In this document: one piece after another, positions 1-9,830 of the stretch
Position numbering within the stretch: position 1 is the first letter of the stretch
Layout of the letters: every line of letters starts with the position of its first letter
Origin: DASQHL01 sp963843685
GTDB taxonomy: Bacteria > Chloroflexota > Dehalococcoidia > DSTF01 > JACRBR01
Reading direction: 5' to 3'
Assembly (NCBI GenBank): GCA_963843685.1
Contig: CAWJLO010000010.1
Span: forward strand, 868,001-932,000
DNA length: 64,000 nucleotides
Notes under the pieces: generated by a model
What the model saw: the letters and a program-made list of their open reading frames with translations, nothing else
Told to the model about the DNA's origin: nothing
Databases searched by the model: none
Position numbers and translations under genes: made by a program

Positions 1-1
1 G

Positions 2-382
2 GCGGAGGCCACCGACGAGATCTGCGACCTCTGCTCTTCCCCGATGGTGATCAAGCGCGGCCGCTTCGGCCAGTTCCTCGCGTGCAGCACCTACCCGGAA
101 TGCAAGGGCCGGCGGCCGATCCTGCGCAAGGTCGGCGTCGCATGTCCAAAGGACGGGGGCGAGATCATCGAGCGGCGCAGCAAGAAGGGCCGCACGTTCT
201 ACGGCTGCGCCAACTACCCCAACTGCGACTTCACGAGCGGCACGCGGCCGCTCAAGCAGCCGTGCCCGGTCTGCGACGGGTTGATCGTGGCCGCCGGGCG
301 CGGCAACGCCCGCTGCACCAAGTGCGACTGGAAGGGCGAGCAGGACAGCGACGAGCCGGAACTCGCCCGGGCGTCGGCTTGA
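2..382 (+). CDS. topA: DNA topoisomerase I, C-terminal zinc-ribbon part (5' end outside window)
   Basis: This is the 3' end of a type IA topoisomerase, which relaxes negative supercoils. Only the DNA-binding tail is present because the reading frame enters from the left edge. Three zinc-ribbon modules follow one another: the first has CDLC then the CSTYPEC knuckle, the second has the GCANYPNC knuckle, and the third has CPVC then CTKC. The second module begins CPKD where CxxC is normal, so one of its four zinc ligands is missing; this is common in degenerate TopA ribbons. Repeated zinc ribbons after the catalytic core are typical of TopA in Chloroflexota, Actinobacteria and Firmicutes. The identification rests on the tail alone, but this ribbon arrangement is quite specific. 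Confidence 0.85.
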   Translation, partial: AEATDEICDLCSSPMVIKRGRFGQFLACSTYPECKGRRPILRKVGVACPKDGGEIIERRSKKGRTFYGCANYPNCDFTSGTRPLKQPCPVCDGLIVAAGRGNARCTKCDWKGEQDSDEPELARASA

Positions 383-452
383 TCGCACCCATCCCGCATT
401 CGTCGACACGGCGCCGCCCGCGCGCCGCCACCCGCACACGCGCCGGCTCAGC

Positions 453-2270
453 GTGAACTCACGCGTCTCCCGCCGCCGCTTTCTCGCCTCATCAGGCGCC
501 GTGCTCGTCGCGGCGTCCGCAGCCGCGATCGCCGGCTGCGACAGGAACAACGGCGGCGGCAGTCCCACCCCAACGGGAATGGAGCCTACGCCGGCGCCGG
601 CGCGGCAGCGCGGAGGCATCCTCCGCGCCTACAACTTCGATGCGCTGACACCGGACACACTGGACCCGCATCTCACGCAGATGGGGCCGGTCGCGAACGT
701 GCACTCCGCGATCTTCAGCCGCCTGCTCCGCTACGACGACATCGCCGCGGGCACGCTCGTTCCGGACTTGCTCGAATCGATGCCCGAACAGCCGGACCGG
801 ACTACGTACGTCCTCAAACTGCGCGACGGCGTGACGTTCCACGACACACCGCGCTTCCGGACCGCATATCCGCAGACGGCGGGGCGCGCGCTCACGGCCG
901 AGGACGTGAAGTACAGCCTGGAACGCCAGATCGACGCGAACAGTCCGCAGGCCCACCGCTTCTTCCATCGTTCCGGGTTCAGCACAATCCACAAGATCGA
1001 TATCAAAGACGCACACACCCTGACGATCACGACGAGCGCGCCGACCGCGCCGTTCCTCACCTACCTGGCCGGGCGGCACGCCTTCATCATCGCGTCCGAG
1101 ACCGTCGGTGCTCGCGACCAGCTCACGAGCGACGCCGCGCTCCTCGGCACGGGGCCGTTCGTCCTCGACGCCTACGAGCCGCGGACGAGGGTGAGCCTCC
1201 GGCGGAACCCGTCCTGGTTCGCGCGAGACGACAACGCGACGGAGGGGACGCGCCGGCCGTACCTCGACGGCTACGACGCGTTCTACACGCCGCAAGAAGA
1301 CCAATTCCAGCGCATCGCCTTCGAGCGCGCCGACATCGACACGACGGGGTTCACGGACGTCGCCGTGCTCGACCAGGAGCACAAGGCAAACCTCGCCGAC
1401 ATCGTGCTGGAGGCGAGAGACGCCGGCGGGATGCTGGCGAGCCGCCTGCTGCTGGACCGGGCGCCGTTCAAGGACGACCGCGTGCGGAGGGCGCTGCACC
1501 TCGCCATCGACCGGGCCGGGCTCGCCGCGCTGCTCTACCCCCCGGTCTCCGAGCAACCGTCGGCAAAGCTGACGGGGCCGGTGACGCCGGCCATGGGCTC
1601 CTGGGCGGCCGATCAGTCCGCGCTGCTGAGTCGCCCGGGGTATCGCTCCGACGCCGGCGGGAGGGCCGCCGACCTGGCCGAGGCGAAGCAGCTCTGGGCG
1701 GCAGCGTTCGGCGGCGCGACGGCGCCCGAGATCCGCGTGCTCTTCGCGGGCGTGCCGCGGCTGATCCCTGACCGCGCCGTCGCCTTCATCCTCCGCCAAC
1801 TCCAGGACGCGCTAGGGCTCGCCATCACGCCGGTGGTCGACTCCAGCGGCCAGTTGCTCATCGCCGCGGCGCTGGCGCGCAATCTCGACGGGGCGACAGA
1901 TGGGGTGACGCCATTCACGTTCGGGTTCGAGGACGGCGGGCTGGACCTGGACGACTGGCTCTACCCGCACTTCCGGAGCGGAGAGCCGATGAACACGTAC
2001 CGCGTACAGGACGCGCAGCTCGATTCGATGTTGGACAGCGAGCGGGCCGAATTCGACGAGGACGCACGCCGCAAGATCGGGCTCGATATCCAGGATTACC
2101 TGCTGGCCAACGTCAACGCCCGGCTGGAGTACCTGGCTCCCGTTGAGCGACGTCTCACCTGGGGCTACGTCGGCAACTCGCACATGCCCTACTGGTACGG
2201 CGAGAACGAGCATCTGGCTGACACCTGGATCGACACCGCCAACCCGGCGTCGCACAACCGGCCCGCGTAA
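453..2270 (+). CDS. ABC transporter substrate-binding lipoprotein, family 5 (peptide/nickel type)
   Basis: An extracellular solute-binding protein of the SBP_bac_5 family, which delivers oligopeptides or similar ligands to an ABC importer. It starts at GTG. Residues 7-11 (RRRFL) form a twin-arginine signal and the lipobox IAGC places the lipidated cysteine at residue 29, so it should be Tat-exported folded and then anchored. After a Pro/Thr-rich linker comes the family opening with a TLDPHLTQ element near residue 70. The length of 605 residues is normal for the family. No permease or ATPase gene lies beside it, so it is an orphan binding protein here and the ligand cannot be read from the sequence. 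Confidence 0.85.
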   Translation: MNSRVSRRRFLASSGAVLVAASAAAIAGCDRNNGGGSPTPTGMEPTPAPARQRGGILRAYNFDALTPDTLDPHLTQMGPVANVHSAIFSRLLRYDDIAAGTLVPDLLESMPEQPDRTTYVLKLRDGVTFHDTPRFRTAYPQTAGRALTAEDVKYSLERQIDANSPQAHRFFHRSGFSTIHKIDIKDAHTLTITTSAPTAPFLTYLAGRHAFIIASETVGARDQLTSDAALLGTGPFVLDAYEPRTRVSLRRNPSWFARDDNATEGTRRPYLDGYDAFYTPQEDQFQRIAFERADIDTTGFTDVAVLDQEHKANLADIVLEARDAGGMLASRLLLDRAPFKDDRVRRALHLAIDRAGLAALLYPPVSEQPSAKLTGPVTPAMGSWAADQSALLSRPGYRSDAGGRAADLAEAKQLWAAAFGGATAPEIRVLFAGVPRLIPDRAVAFILRQLQDALGLAITPVVDSSGQLLIAAALARNLDGATDGVTPFTFGFEDGGLDLDDWLYPHFRSGEPMNTYRVQDAQLDSMLDSERAEFDEDARRKIGLDIQDYLLANVNARLEYLAPVERRLTWGYVGNSHMPYWYGENEHLADTWIDTANPASHNRPA

Positions 2271-2383
2271 CCACGCCCCGGCTCGCCTCGGAGTCGACCG
2301 TTCCCCCGGGCGACCCGCCACCTAGGCGGAGCCCCTACGCAGAATTGCTACGCTGTGACCGATCATCCCCACAAGGAGACACT

Positions 2384-3115
2384 GTGACCGTCGTTATCAT
2401 GCTGCTCGCCGGGCTCGTCGCCGGGTTCGCGCTGGACAACCTCATCGCCCGCATGGCGAGCGAGCCGTATCAGCGCGTGGAGCCGGAGGAGGGCGGCCAG
2501 GGCGAGGAGCATGGCCCCGGAACGTCGCTCGACCTCAGCAGCGAGACGGGCGCGCTCGCGATGCCGGCACTGCTGACGGACCGCTGGTGGCTGCGGCGCG
2601 CGATCGTCGTCTTCGCGACGGGCGGTGCGTTCGCGCTGGTGGGCTGGCGATATGCCGGCGCCGGCTGGCAGATCCCGATCGTCGCCGCCTACGTCTCGGC
2701 GCTCATCATCTGCACCGCGACGGACCTGCTGGCCTACCGCGTGCCGAACGCCGTGACGTATCCGGCGATCGTCGCCGCGCTGGTGATCGGCCTCACCGTC
2801 AACGGCACGAACCGGCTTGACGTCGTGTTCGGCGGGCTGGTGTTCGGCGGGCTGCTGTTCGTGCCATCGATCCTGACCGGCGGCGCGATGGGGATGGGCG
2901 ACGTGAAGCTCGCCTTCTTCGTCGGCTTCGCGCTGGGACTCACGTTCGTCGTGCCAGCCATGCTGCTGATGGCCATCTCCGGTGGACTGGCGGCGGCGCT
3001 CATGCTGGTGACGCGCCTTCGCAGCAAGGGCGACCCGATCCCGTACGCCCCCTTCATCGCCGGAGCCGCGCTGGTCGTGCTGCTGATGCAGGGGACGGCG
3101 TTCCGCTCGCTGTAA
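2384..3115 (+). CDS. Prepilin peptidase (A24 family aspartyl protease)
   Basis: An integral membrane aspartyl protease that cleaves type IV prepilin-like leader peptides. I place the start at GTG 2384, preceded by AAGGAG at 2373; this gives 243 residues with an immediate N-terminal membrane segment, whereas an upstream TTG-type start would add a non-hydrophobic stretch. Both catalytic aspartate motifs are visible: ATDLLAYRVPN and the GMGDVK form of GxGD. It lacks the N-terminal cysteine-rich methylase domain of PilD, so it resembles the short CpaA/TadV-like peptidases. An acidic linker separates the first helix from the rest. No pilin gene lies in the window, so its substrates are elsewhere. 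Confidence 0.85.
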   Translation: MTVVIMLLAGLVAGFALDNLIARMASEPYQRVEPEEGGQGEEHGPGTSLDLSSETGALAMPALLTDRWWLRRAIVVFATGGAFALVGWRYAGAGWQIPIVAAYVSALIICTATDLLAYRVPNAVTYPAIVAALVIGLTVNGTNRLDVVFGGLVFGGLLFVPSILTGGAMGMGDVKLAFFVGFALGLTFVVPAMLLMAISGGLAAALMLVTRLRSKGDPIPYAPFIAGAALVVLLMQGTAFRSL

Positions 3116-3174
3116 CCCACGATCCTCCCTCGTCGAGCCGAACATAACCGGCGCTCCGCGCGGGTGCCATCGGC

Positions 3175-3180
3175 TACACT
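3175..3180 (+). promoter_or_regulatory. Probable -10 box (TACACT) upstream of thyX
   Basis: TACACT lies 33 bases before the thyX start codon. It matches the -10 hexamer found before several other genes in this window. No good -35 is visible. Confidence 0.4.
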
Positions 3181-3212
3181 GGGCCGTATCACCTTCGTCC
3201 CGGAGACGGCCT

Positions 3213-4112
3213 TTGGCACTGAACGTCCGCCTGATCGACCACACGAGCGACCCCGCACGCTCGCTCTACGTCGCCTACCGCACGGCGTACTCGGCGCTGA
3301 CGCCACAGACGATCGTCGACCGCATCGAATCGGACCGGATCACGCGCGATCAGATGCTGGAGTTCATCGAAAAGCGGCTCGAGACGGGGCACGCGTCGCC
3401 GCTGGAGCAGGTGTGGTTCGAGTTCGCCATCTCCGGCGTGAGCCGCGCGTTCAGCCACCAGTTCGTGCGCCACAAGATCGGCATCAGCTTCGAGCAGCAG
3501 AGCCAGCGCTACGTGGCGTTCAAGAAGGGCGAATTCCCGTACACAGTGCCCGAGACGGTGAAGCGGGCGGGATTCGGCGAGAAGATGGAGGAGGCGTTCG
3601 ACCGCCTGGGCGAGCTGTACCAGGAGATGATCGACGCCGGCATCCCGGCCGAGGACGCGCGTTTTCTCATCCCGAACGCCGCCAACACGAACTTCAAGGT
3701 CGTGGTGAACTTCCTGGAGCTGCTGCACATCTGCGACCTGCGGCTCTGCACGCGCGCGCAGTGGGAGTTCCGGCAGGTGGCGTCGCAGATGCGAGCGGAG
3801 GTCCACCGCAAGTTCCCGGAGCTGGCGAAGTACATTCAGCCGAAGTGCGGCGACAAGCGCTGGGGCTACTGCGACGAGTCGCTGCAGGACTGGCAGGCCT
3901 GCCCCATCGGCAAGAAGCGCCCACACAAGAAGCAGCTCTTCGAGCTGTACGACGCGCACCGCCGCGGCGAGCTGGCGCCGCTCGCCGACGAGGACTTCAA
4001 GACGATCGAAGAGATCGGATCGTCGGTCGCCACCGCCGGATCGACGAAGTCGCCGGCCGCGAACGGGCGCGAGGCTGCGCCGAAGGTGCCGGAGACGCGC
4101 GACGAGGGGTAG
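3213..4112 (+). CDS. thyX: Flavin-dependent thymidylate synthase ThyX
   Basis: Makes dTMP from dUMP using methylene-tetrahydrofolate and FAD/NADPH, replacing ThyA. It starts at TTG with GGAG seven bases upstream. The family signature spans residues 86-100, ending in SQRY, but it reads RHK rather than the usual RHR and has eight rather than seven residues before the conserved serine (S97). The upstream part of the fold (ISGVSRAFSHQFVRHK) is typical. At 299 residues it is longer than the usual 220-260, with a charged, Ala-rich C-terminal extension. No thyA or folate gene is adjacent. The identification is secure; the motif variant is discussed as a finding. Confidence 0.92.
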   Translation: MALNVRLIDHTSDPARSLYVAYRTAYSALTPQTIVDRIESDRITRDQMLEFIEKRLETGHASPLEQVWFEFAISGVSRAFSHQFVRHKIGISFEQQSQRYVAFKKGEFPYTVPETVKRAGFGEKMEEAFDRLGELYQEMIDAGIPAEDARFLIPNAANTNFKVVVNFLELLHICDLRLCTRAQWEFRQVASQMRAEVHRKFPELAKYIQPKCGDKRWGYCDESLQDWQACPIGKKRPHKKQLFELYDAHRRGELAPLADEDFKTIEEIGSSVATAGSTKSPAANGREAAPKVPETRDEG

Positions 4113-4149
4113 CGGCACTCAATTCCGCGTTCCCCGCGCACGAGACAGG

Positions 4150-4155
4150 TATTCT
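4150..4155 (+). promoter_or_regulatory. Probable -10 box for a leaderless DinB-like transcript
   Basis: TATTCT ends six bases before the ATG at 4162 and there is no Shine-Dalgarno sequence in between. A transcript starting from this box would begin at or next to the start codon. Confidence 0.35.
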
Positions 4156-4161
4156 TCATCC

Positions 4162-4656
4162 ATGAGCCGCGTACTTCTCGACCAGATGATCTGGCAGATG
4201 GGCCAGGCGTTCGACTCGCTCTTCGGGAACCTGTGCGATCTCGACGAGGGCGACTGGCTGTGGGTACCACCGGGCGGCGTCCGCTCGATCCGCGCAATCG
4301 TGGGGCACGTCGGGTCGTGCAAGGTGATGTACGACAACCACGCGTTCGGCGACGCCTCGATGACGTGGGCCGACGCACCGTTCGGTGACGCGCAGTCGTC
4401 GGCGAGCGAAGGAGGCATGTCGTCCGCGCAACTGGTTGATTGGCTGCGCGCGGCCGAGCTACGCGTACGGCGCAGCGTGGACGCGCTCGGCGACGACGAG
4501 GAGTTGCTGAAGCCGCGGGCGGTGAACTGGGGCGGTACCCGGCCGACGCGCTGGATCGTGAACACGCTGATCCACCACGACGGCTTCCACGCCGGCGAAG
4601 TCAACCACCTGCGGGCGATCCACCAGCAGAACGACCGCTGGGAGTGGGAGCAGTGA
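4162..4656 (+). CDS. DinB-superfamily protein
   Basis: A 164-residue four-helix protein of the DinB/YfiT metal-binding superfamily, whose members include thiol S-transferases and damage-inducible proteins of unknown role. Histidines expected to form the metal site are visible: H49 in the VGHVGSCK helix, and H139 and H143 in the HHDGFHAGEVNHL helix. The stop codon overlaps the GTG start of the next gene (GTGA), so the LarA-like gene is translationally coupled to it. No substrate can be assigned. The family is fairly certain, the function is not. Confidence 0.8.
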   Translation: MSRVLLDQMIWQMGQAFDSLFGNLCDLDEGDWLWVPPGGVRSIRAIVGHVGSCKVMYDNHAFGDASMTWADAPFGDAQSSASEGGMSSAQLVDWLRAAELRVRRSVDALGDDEELLKPRAVNWGGTRPTRWIVNTLIHHDGFHAGEVNHLRAIHQQNDRWEWEQ

Positions 4657-5935
4657 AACTCACGCTGCCCTACGGCGAACGCGGCCTCGACGTGGAGGTG
4701 CCGAACACGGCGACGGTGTTGATCCCGGAGCACACGACGCCGGTGCCCGACGAAGACGCCGCCGTGCGCGCCGCGATCGCGGAGCCACTCGGTTCGCCGC
4801 CACTCTCGCGGATGGCGGGCGCCGGACAGAAGGCCGCCATCGTCGTGTCCGACGTCACGCGGCCGGTGCCCAACACCGTCATCCTGCCGCCCATCCTCGC
4901 GACGCTGGAGGCGGCTGGCGTTGCGCGCGACGACATCACGATCGTCGTCGGGACGGGGCTGCACCGGCCGTCGCGGCCGGACGAGCACCGGCGGCTGCTC
5001 GGCGACGCGATCCTCGACCGGTATCGCGTGGTCGACCACGTCGCGAAGGACCGCTCGACGCAGGAGTACCTGTGGACGACGCCGAGGGGCACGTAGCGGT
5101 CTGGCTCAACCGCGAGTATCTGAAGGCGGACGTGCGCATCGTGACCGGATTCGTAGAGCCGCACCTGTTCGCCGGCTACTCCGGCGGCGGCAAGGGCGTG
5201 ATGCCGGGTATCGCGGGGGCCGAGGCGATCATGGCCAACCACGACGCGCGCATGATCGGACACCCGAAGGCGACGTGGTGCGTCACCGAAGGCAACCCGA
5301 TCTTCGAGGAGATGCGCGACATCGCGCTCAAGTCCGGGCCGACGTTCACGGTGAACGTGACGCTGGACGTGGAGAAGCGCATCACGGGCGTCTACGCGGG
5401 CGAGATGGTGGCCGCGCACGACGCGGCGATCGCGCAGGCGGCGCGGCAGGCCGTCCGGCCGATCCCGCACCTCTACGACGTCGTCGTCGTAACGAACATG
5501 GGGTATCCGGCCGACCTCGTGCTGTATCAGTCCGTGAAGGGGATGTCGGTCGGGGCGCAGGCGTGCGCAGCCGGCGGCACGATCATGCTCGTCGCCGAAT
5601 GCCGGGAGGGCGTGGGCGGCGACGAGTACGTCGATTTGCTGCACCGCGAGGCGAATCCGGACGCGCTGCTACGTGAGATCGAGGGTGCGCGTCACGAGAC
5701 GGTGTTCGACCAGTGGCAGGTACAGGTGCAGGCGATGGTGCAGGCGCGCTGCGACGTCTGGCTCCACTCGTCGCTCCCGCGCGAGACCGCCGAGGCGGCG
5801 CACCTGCGTTACGCGCCGGACGTGACGGACACGCTGGCCCGGATCATCGACGAGAAACGCGCGGCGCTCGGACGAGAGCCGACAGTGTGCGTGCTGCCGT
5901 ACGGCCAGCTCACGGTGCCGAAGGTGGTGGCTTGA
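4653..5935 (+). pseudogene. larA: LarA-like nickel-dependent racemase (DUF2088), one frameshift
   Basis: A homologue of lactate racemase LarA, which racemises 2-hydroxy acids with a nickel-pincer nucleotide. Translation starts at GTG 4653, coupled to the DinB-like gene, and runs to a TAG at 5094-5096. The rest of the protein continues in another frame to 5935, from the VWLNREYLKADV stretch onward. The residues expected to bind or hold the cofactor are on both sides of the break: H104 in GTGLHRPSRP, then FVEPHLFAGYSGGGKGVMPG with the pincer-bearing lysine, then ANHD. Compared with family spacing, about one base is missing near 5094. Either the gene is inactive or the assembly has an indel. LarB, LarC and LarE are not in this window. 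Confidence 0.8.
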
Positions 5936-6525
5936 TGAGTCCTCGGCTGACCCTATACGCGCTTGGAGTCGTGGTGGCGACCCTGCTTGCGGCGTGCGGT
6001 GGCGGAGGGTCGACAAAGACCGACACGCCGACGAGTGTACCGGCGTCGCCGACGGCCGTCATAACGCCAATGCCGTCGCCGGTCGCCTGTCCGACGACGC
6101 CAGCGCGGCCGCTCGCCGTCGTTACGCCGTCGGCGAGCGGGCTTATCGCGACGCTGGACGACGTGCAGGTGACGACGCAGCCGTGCCTCGACCGCGTCAC
6201 GTTCACGTTCACGGGCGACACCCTGCCCGGCTTCGATGTGCGCTACGTGCAGAGCGTCACGACGTGTGGCAAGGGCGATCCGGTGTACACGCAGGGCAAC
6301 GCGCAGCTCGTCGCGAAGTTCATGCCGGCGAACGCGCACGACGACTCCGGCCAGTCGACGATCGACTCGCGCGACCTGCTGCCCGGCTACCCCTCCGTCA
6401 AGGAGCTGGTGCTGTCGTGCGACTTCGAGGCCGATACCACGTGGGTCATCGGGTCGGAGGAGCGTTACTACACCGTCACGACGGCACAGTCACCGGCGCG
6501 CATCATCGTCGACGTGTATCACTAG
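5935..6525 (+). CDS. AMIN-like domain lipoprotein
   Basis: A 196-residue exported lipoprotein: signal peptide with lipobox LAAC (cysteine 21), a Gly/Thr/Pro linker, then a compact beta domain. The core pattern (FTFTGD, YVQSV, TTWVIG, IIVDVYH) matches the AMIN-like domain found in envelope proteins that bind cell-wall or periplasmic polymers. The ATG overlaps the stop of the LarA-like gene (TGATG), so the three genes from 4162 form one coupled unit. A role in the envelope is inferred from the domain and lipidation only. The next gene is convergent. Confidence 0.7.
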   Translation: MSPRLTLYALGVVVATLLAACGGGGSTKTDTPTSVPASPTAVITPMPSPVACPTTPARPLAVVTPSASGLIATLDDVQVTTQPCLDRVTFTFTGDTLPGFDVRYVQSVTTCGKGDPVYTQGNAQLVAKFMPANAHDDSGQSTIDSRDLLPGYPSVKELVLSCDFEADTTWVIGSEERYYTVTTAQSPARIIVDVYH

Positions 6526-6538
6526 CGTCTGAGAAACG

Positions 6539-7980
<1,442 letters not shown>

Positions 7981-7984
<4 letters not shown>

Positions 7985-9355
7985 GCCAGCTCCCCCAGCG
8001 CTTCGACCAGCGCGTCGATCTCCGCGCGCGTGTTCATCTCCGTCACGCACAGCAGCATGCGGTGGCGGATCAGGTCCGAGACGTCGAGCCCGCCGATGAT
8101 CCCGCGCTCGATGAGCGCGCGGTTGATCTCGGCAGGCGGGCGCGGCGTGCCGACGACGAACTCGTGGAAGAACGGCTCTCCGCGCTCGACGCTGTAGCCC
8201 GGCAGCGCGTCGATTGCATCTGCGGCGTAGTGCGCCTTCTCGTAGCACAGCTCCGCAACGCGCCGCAGCCCGCGCGGCCCCATCGCCGCCAGGTACACCG
8301 CCGTCGAGAGCGCGATCAGCTGCTGGCTTGTGCAGATGTTGCTCGTCGCCCGCTCGCGGCGGATGTGCTGCTCGCGCGTCTGGAGCGTGAGCACGTACCC
8401 GCGCCGCCCTTCGATGTCCGTCGTCTGGCCGACGATGCGGCCGGGCATGTGCCGCACGAACTCCTGGCGGCAGGCGAACATGCCGGCGTACGGCCCGCCG
8501 AAAGCTCAGCGGCACACCGAGCGACTGACCCTCGGCGACCACGATGTCCGCGCCGTACTCGGCAGGCGACCGGAAGAGCCCCAGGCTCACGGGGTCGGCC
8601 GCGACGACGAACAGCGCGCCGGCGGCATGTGCCGCGTCGCCCCACGCGCCCGCGCCGGCCGAGATGCGGCCGAGGAAGTCCGGCTGCGCGACCGCGAGGC
8701 AGGCGTGCTCCTCCGTGAGCACGAACGCGGCGTGCGGCTGCACCTCGACCGCGATGTCGCGGCCGTGCGCGTAGCCCTGCACGACGGCGAGCCAGTGCGG
8801 GTGCAGCCGGTCGGACGCGACGATGCGACGGCGCCCCGTGATAACGCACGCCATCAGGCAGGCTTCCGCCAGCGCCGACGCGCCGTCGTACATGCCGGCG
8901 TTCGCGACGTCCATGCCCGTGAGCGCGCAGACCAGCGACTGGAACTCGAAGATCGTCTGCAGCGTGCCCTGGCTGACCTCGGGCTGGTACGGCGTGTAGC
9001 TCGTCAGGAACTCGCCGCGCATCACGAGCGGATCGACGATCGACGGGCGGAAGTGGCGGTACGCTCCGGCACCCAGGAAGCACGCGTAGTCGCCGGCGAC
9101 ACGGTTGTGCGCGCCGAGCGCCTGCGCCTCCTGCAGCAGCTCCAACTCGGAGAGCGCGTCCGGCAGATCGAGCGCGGGGTTGCGGTGTTCCGGTGGAATA
9201 TCGCCGAACAGCTCCGCCGTCGACCGCGCGCCCACGGTCGCCAGCATCGATGCGCGGTCGTCGTCGGTCAGCGGGATGTAGGGGTGTTGCACGGTCGTGG
9301 GTTCAGCGCGCGATGCGCGGACGCGCGCGGTCGTGTCCTGCGTTTCCAGCGTCAA
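7981..9355 (-). pseudogene. gcvPA: Glycine dehydrogenase (decarboxylating) subunit 1, one-base insertion
   Basis: Subunit 1 of the split P-protein, about 458 residues if corrected. The N-terminal part (PYIPLTDDDR, then TSYTPYQPEVSQGTLQ) runs from a TTG at 9355 that has a GAGGTG upstream; GTG 9292 is an alternative start. The frame holds to GADIVVAEGQSLGVPLSF and then breaks. The family sequence GGPYAGMFACRQEF resumes in the next frame. The break is explained by one extra base in the AAA run at 8501-8503 (TTT on the coding strand where TTC is expected). Because gcvPB is intact and co-transcribed, an assembly or sequencing indel is more likely than true loss, but real inactivation cannot be excluded. 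Confidence 0.88.
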
Positions 9356-9435
9356 TTTCGGTCTTCACCTCGGCCCGGCTTCCCTGCACCCCAGTGTCCC
9401 GCCGATCGTCCTCGGTCGCACGTCTCCGGCACGAA

Positions 9436-9819
9436 TCACGCCGCGGCGACGAACGCGTCGTAGTCCCCCGCGGAGAGCAACGCGTCGATCTCCGCCGCAT
9501 CCGCGAGCCGCACCTTCAGCAGCCATCCTTCGCCCTGCGCGTCGCTGTTCACCAGCTCCGGCTTCTCGACGACCTGTACGTTGCCTTCGATCACCTCGCC
9601 GGAGATCGGGGCGAACAGATCCGAGACGGCCTTCACCGATTCGATCTCGCCCATCTTCTCGAACTGCTTGATCGTCGCGCCTGGCTCCGGCAGGTCGACG
9701 TAGACGATGTCACCGAGCTGGTCCTGCGCGAAGTCCGTGATGCCGATCGTGGCGACGTCACCGTCGACCTTCACCCACTCGTGCTCTTTGGTGTATTTGC
9801 GATCTTCGGGGCTCGCCAT
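9436..9819 (-). CDS. gcvH: Glycine cleavage system H protein
   Basis: The lipoyl carrier that shuttles the aminomethyl intermediate between the P, T and L proteins. It is 127 residues long, the usual size. The lipoylated lysine is K63 in GEIESVKAVSDL, and the YTKEHEWV opening is canonical. The ATG at 9819 has GGAGAAG just upstream. It lies 11 bases after gcvT and about 80 bases before gcvPA on the same strand. No lipoate ligase or dihydrolipoamide dehydrogenase gene is in the window. Confidence 0.96.
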   Translation of the reverse strand: MASPEDRKYTKEHEWVKVDGDVATIGITDFAQDQLGDIVYVDLPEPGATIKQFEKMGEIESVKAVSDLFAPISGEVIEGNVQVVEKPELVNSDAQGEGWLLKVRLADAAEIDALLSAGDYDAFVAAA

Positions 9820-9830
9820 GGCTTCTCCGA

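Noticed and set aside
492..1799. Long Arg-rich open frames opposite real genes
   Set aside because: This and similar frames on the reverse of SBP, treY, treZ and GH15 are shadows of high-GC coding sequence: no ribosome-binding sites, Arg/Pro/Ala-rich, no family resemblance.
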